A stretch of DNA of 31,455 bases from a virus. The DNA lies in IMG/VR virus record IMGVR_UViG_3300020074_000077, positions 1 through 31,455 of that record; one strand, given 5' to 3'. Of this stretch, positions 29,399-31,455 are shown one piece after another; position 1 is the first letter of the stretch; each line of letters starts with the position of its first letter. Below the pieces are notes generated by a model, which saw nothing but the letters and a program-made list of their open reading frames with translations, was not told the DNA's origin and did not search any database. The position numbers and the translations under genes are program-made.

Positions 29399-30370
29399 AT
29401 GCCCCAAACCGACCCCGGAGCCTTCGGCAGAGAGGCGAGCGACTGGCAGGGACAGGCTGAGAACTTCTCCGCTGCCCTGGCACGCGCCATCGACGGCACA
29501 CTCGACGCGATCGACGCGACCGACGCCGAAGTCGCGCTGGGAGTGCTGGCGCTCCACGGCCAGGGGCGGGAGCCGGGAACTGGCATGAACCTGGCCCTGG
29601 GCTCAGGGCTCTCCTGCCGGATCACCAACGGCCGCGCATGGATCTTGGGCCGGCCGGTAGTGATCGACGACCCAGCGGAGTATCTGGTGGTTGCTCTCCC
29701 AGCAAACGCGACGACCTGGGTCTACCTGGACGACGACGCGGCGCCGCACCTTTCGGCCGCGCTCATCCCGTCCGAGGAGAAGGAGCCCGATTGGATCTGT
29801 CTGGGCTGGGCCCGGACGACCGCCGCCGAGTGCGTCGAGACGAACATGGATGACGCCGAGATCATCGGGTCCATCGCCGAGCTCGACTCCGAGATCGCGG
29901 CGCTGACCCTCCTTATCCAGATCATCCAAGCGGCGATCGGCGAGGAGTACTTCACCGGCACCCCGCCCTCCAGGAGCCTGCACCGGCGGGTCACCGACCT
30001 CGAGGACCTCGGCGGGGGCGGAGGCGGGGGGATCGTCTACGCTTCGCTCCTGGAGTGGAGCAGCACCGACCCTCGACTCCTGGCAGCCGTGATTCAGGAC
30101 ATGATCGACGACTCCTTCGCCGACCACGTTGCTCTGTATCACGGCTCGTCGGGCGGCTCGGGCGGTTCGGCCACGCCCACCAGCAGCTACTTCGACTGGG
30201 CGATCATCGACCAGCACCGCGGGGGCATCCGAATCACCGAGTATGGGAGCGACCCAGACTTCCCTGACAGCCAGGCGGCCGCCATCTACATCGTGTGGGG
30301 CTGCTATGGGCACGGCGAGAACGGCACGCCCGACTACGTGCATCCCAGCAGCACCTGGCTTCCGGCGTAG
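29399..30370 (+). CDS. Tail fibre/baseplate appendage protein
   Basis: This 323-residue protein starts behind GGAGGTG. Residues 1-55 are helical (FSAALARAIDGTLDAIDATD). Residues 60-135 match the beta domain common at the base of phage fibres (GSGLSCRITNGRAWILGRPV, YLVVALPANATTWVYLDDD). A helical coiled-coil stretch (ELDSEIAALTLLIQIIQAAI) and a Gly-run hinge (GGGGGGG) lead to a second helix. A Ser/Gly linker (SSGGSGGSA) comes before a compact C-terminal domain of about 60 residues (FDWAIIDQHRGGIRITEYG). The order of anchor, coil, hinge and tip suggests a trimeric fibre. Confidence 0.62.
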   Translation: MPQTDPGAFGREASDWQGQAENFSAALARAIDGTLDAIDATDAEVALGVLALHGQGREPGTGMNLALGSGLSCRITNGRAWILGRPVVIDDPAEYLVVALPANATTWVYLDDDAAPHLSAALIPSEEKEPDWICLGWARTTAAECVETNMDDAEIIGSIAELDSEIAALTLLIQIIQAAIGEEYFTGTPPSRSLHRRVTDLEDLGGGGGGGIVYASLLEWSSTDPRLLAAVIQDMIDDSFADHVALYHGSSGGSGGSATPTSSYFDWAIIDQHRGGIRITEYGSDPDFPDSQAAAIYIVWGCYGHGENGTPDYVHPSSTWLPA

Positions 30371-30459
30371 GCTTATGCGCTGACCGCGGTCGCAGCAAGC
30401 GACTGAAAGCTCATCCCACATTCCATCCCTGGGACTGAGATGGAGGAAAGGCAACGGAG

Positions 30460-30942
30460 ATGCTCAGCACGTATCTGAGGAACGCGATCCTGAACGCGAT
30501 CGGCAACAACGCCCCGCTGCAGGTGGCGCAGGCATACGCCAGCTTGCACAGCGCCGATCCGGGGCTCACGGGCGCGAACGAGTTGGCGAACTCCAACGGC
30601 TACGCGCGGGTGGCGGCGAACTTCGGTGCCGCAGGGTCCGGCATCATGGAGAACGACGGCGTCGTCACGTTTGGCCCGGCGACTCCGGCGGGCTGGAGTG
30701 CGGCGACGCACTTGGGCATCTGGGACTCTGGGACATACGGGGCAGGGAACTTCCTGTACTCGATCAAACTCGGGGGCTTCGCCACGCCCATCGCAACCTG
30801 GATGGCTGCTTACGATGCCTACCTGCGAGGCGACGGCGCAGACCCTGGCACGGCGCCGGCGTTCACGGCGGCCCCGAAGACGTGCGGGATCGGCGACACG
30901 GCGAGTTTCGCAATCGGCGCGATGGACCTGTATGAGAGGTGA
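30460..30942 (+). CDS. Phage tail-fibre-associated structural protein
   Basis: This 160-residue protein matches a widespread family of tail-end proteins: an N-terminal helix (MLSTYLRNAILNAIGN), SLHSADPGLTGANELANS, GYARVAANFGAAGSG, VVTFGPATPAGWSAATHLGI, GNFLYSIKL, and a final PKTCGIGDTASFAIGAMDL strand pair. These small beta proteins usually sit at the tail tip or fibre. GGAGGAAAGG lies upstream. The 89-nt gap before it contains the palindrome GACCGCGGTC (30382-30391) and a small GTCGC/GCGAC hairpin (30389-30403), with no gene. Confidence 0.72.
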   Translation: MLSTYLRNAILNAIGNNAPLQVAQAYASLHSADPGLTGANELANSNGYARVAANFGAAGSGIMENDGVVTFGPATPAGWSAATHLGIWDSGTYGAGNFLYSIKLGGFATPIATWMAAYDAYLRGDGADPGTAPAFTAAPKTCGIGDTASFAIGAMDLYER

Positions 30943-30945
30943 GCC

Positions 30946-31368
30946 ATGTCTTGGCAGCCGGCGAAGTGCAACTACGACCGAGTCCAGTACGAGGCCCTGC
31001 GGCGCGACGTGGAGGCACCGTTCACCGAGGCGCACGACGCGATCAGCGCCGTCTGGTACAACCACTGGCGGCAGGGCGACCTGATTGAGGTGGAGGTCTG
31101 CGGGCAGAGGCTGCAGCCGCGCGACGAGAAGGACGCGCGGGCGATCTTCGACGCGGTCCACGCGAAGGTCGAACTTCTGCGCCAGGAGGCCCTGGACGCG
31201 GCCAACGAGGAGGCGTTCGGCACCGCGAAGCACGAGCCGAAGCTGAGGGCCGCGGAACTCACGACGGATGACGCAGGAGTGACCGTGCGCCAACGGCGGC
31301 GAGTGCAGATCAACGCACTCAGGTCTGCGTGGCCGCTGCCCGACCTGGAACGACCGAGGCGAGGCTGA
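30946..31368 (+). CDS. Hypothetical protein near tail fibre genes
   Basis: This 140-residue protein starts behind GAGAGGTGAG. It is mostly helical and charged (YEALRRDVEAPFTEAHDAIS, RDEKDARAIFDAVHAKVELL, RQEALDAANEEAFGTAKHEP) with a short strand (LIEVEVCGQRLQPRD). No family is recognised. Its stop shares a base with the next start, so it is translated together with the last gene of the window. Confidence 0.6.
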   Translation: MSWQPAKCNYDRVQYEALRRDVEAPFTEAHDAISAVWYNHWRQGDLIEVEVCGQRLQPRDEKDARAIFDAVHAKVELLRQEALDAANEEAFGTAKHEPKLRAAELTTDDAGVTVRQRRRVQINALRSAWPLPDLERPRRG

Positions 31369-31455
31369 TGGCTGTTACGTGGATCACCCCAACCGAGATC
31401 ACACCGGGAGCCGCCGGCGCCTGGACGGATGCGGACCTGTCGGCACTCATCCCGG
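31368..31455 (+). CDS. Tail-end structural protein, N-terminus only (3' partial)
   Basis: The frame is open from the ATG at 31368 to the window end, giving 29 residues (MAVTWITPTEITPGAAGAWT). The style matches small tail-tip or fibre proteins that follow such genes. Nothing more can be said from this fragment. Confidence 0.5.
   Translation, partial: MAVTWITPTEITPGAAGAWTDADLSALIP

Noticed and set aside
1-31455. CRISPR array, insertion sequence, integrase or attachment site
   Set aside because: No evenly spaced direct repeats, transposase motifs or integrase motifs were seen. The repeats found are short and confined to spacers.

Overview
The window is about 31.5 kb of a GC-rich tailed-phage genome or prophage. 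It shows the left-to-right head, connector and tail gene order of Caudoviricetes, tightly packed genes with ATGA-type overlaps, good Shine-Dalgarno sequences, and only one supportable gene on the minus strand. A short tape measure protein, a tail-tube candidate and the absence of any recognisable sheath or contractile baseplate genes suggest a siphovirus-like particle. No integrase, repressor, lysis or polymerase gene is visible. The host can only be called a GC-rich bacterium that uses ordinary Shine-Dalgarno and sigma70-like signals.

Positions 1-3907 hold the C-terminal end of an SMC/Rad50-like ATPase, followed by a run of small, mostly unrecognised genes with Cys pairs, a membrane protein and chained stop/start overlaps. 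One of them carries a short in-frame copy of part of the portal gene. Positions 3904-7418 look like a DNA-modification module: a D12-class adenine methylase; a tRNA-like element behind a good promoter; a two-domain protein joining a divergent adenine-methylase half to a Mom/GNAT-like half; and a ParB/Srx-fold protein. Positions 7411-9562 encode the terminase subunits, whose reading frames overlap by 323 nt.

A 439-nt spacer (9563-10001) with tandem repeats, three dyads and a TTGACA-17-TATTCT promoter precedes the structural genes. These are portal; a maturation protease/scaffold candidate with two strong internal starts; major capsid protein flanked by stable hairpins; a duplicated-domain decoration candidate; head-tail adaptor; a MuF-ADP-ribosyltransferase fusion; neck and closure proteins; tail terminator; tube; chaperone; a zinc-ribbon ORF in the -1 frame; and tape measure. 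A small membrane-protein gene lies on the opposite strand between the tape measure gene and an Asp-box tail protein. A second spacer (26167-26470) starts with a G-quadruplex motif and shares short motifs with the first spacer. The hub/tail-tip gene and the appendage genes follow to the window end.

The most unusual items are the modification module with its tRNA-like element, the MuF-ART toxin-like fusion, the nested scaffold starts, the portal-derived duplication, and the minus-strand membrane gene. All function calls rest on motifs, gene order and recalled family features; no database search was run.
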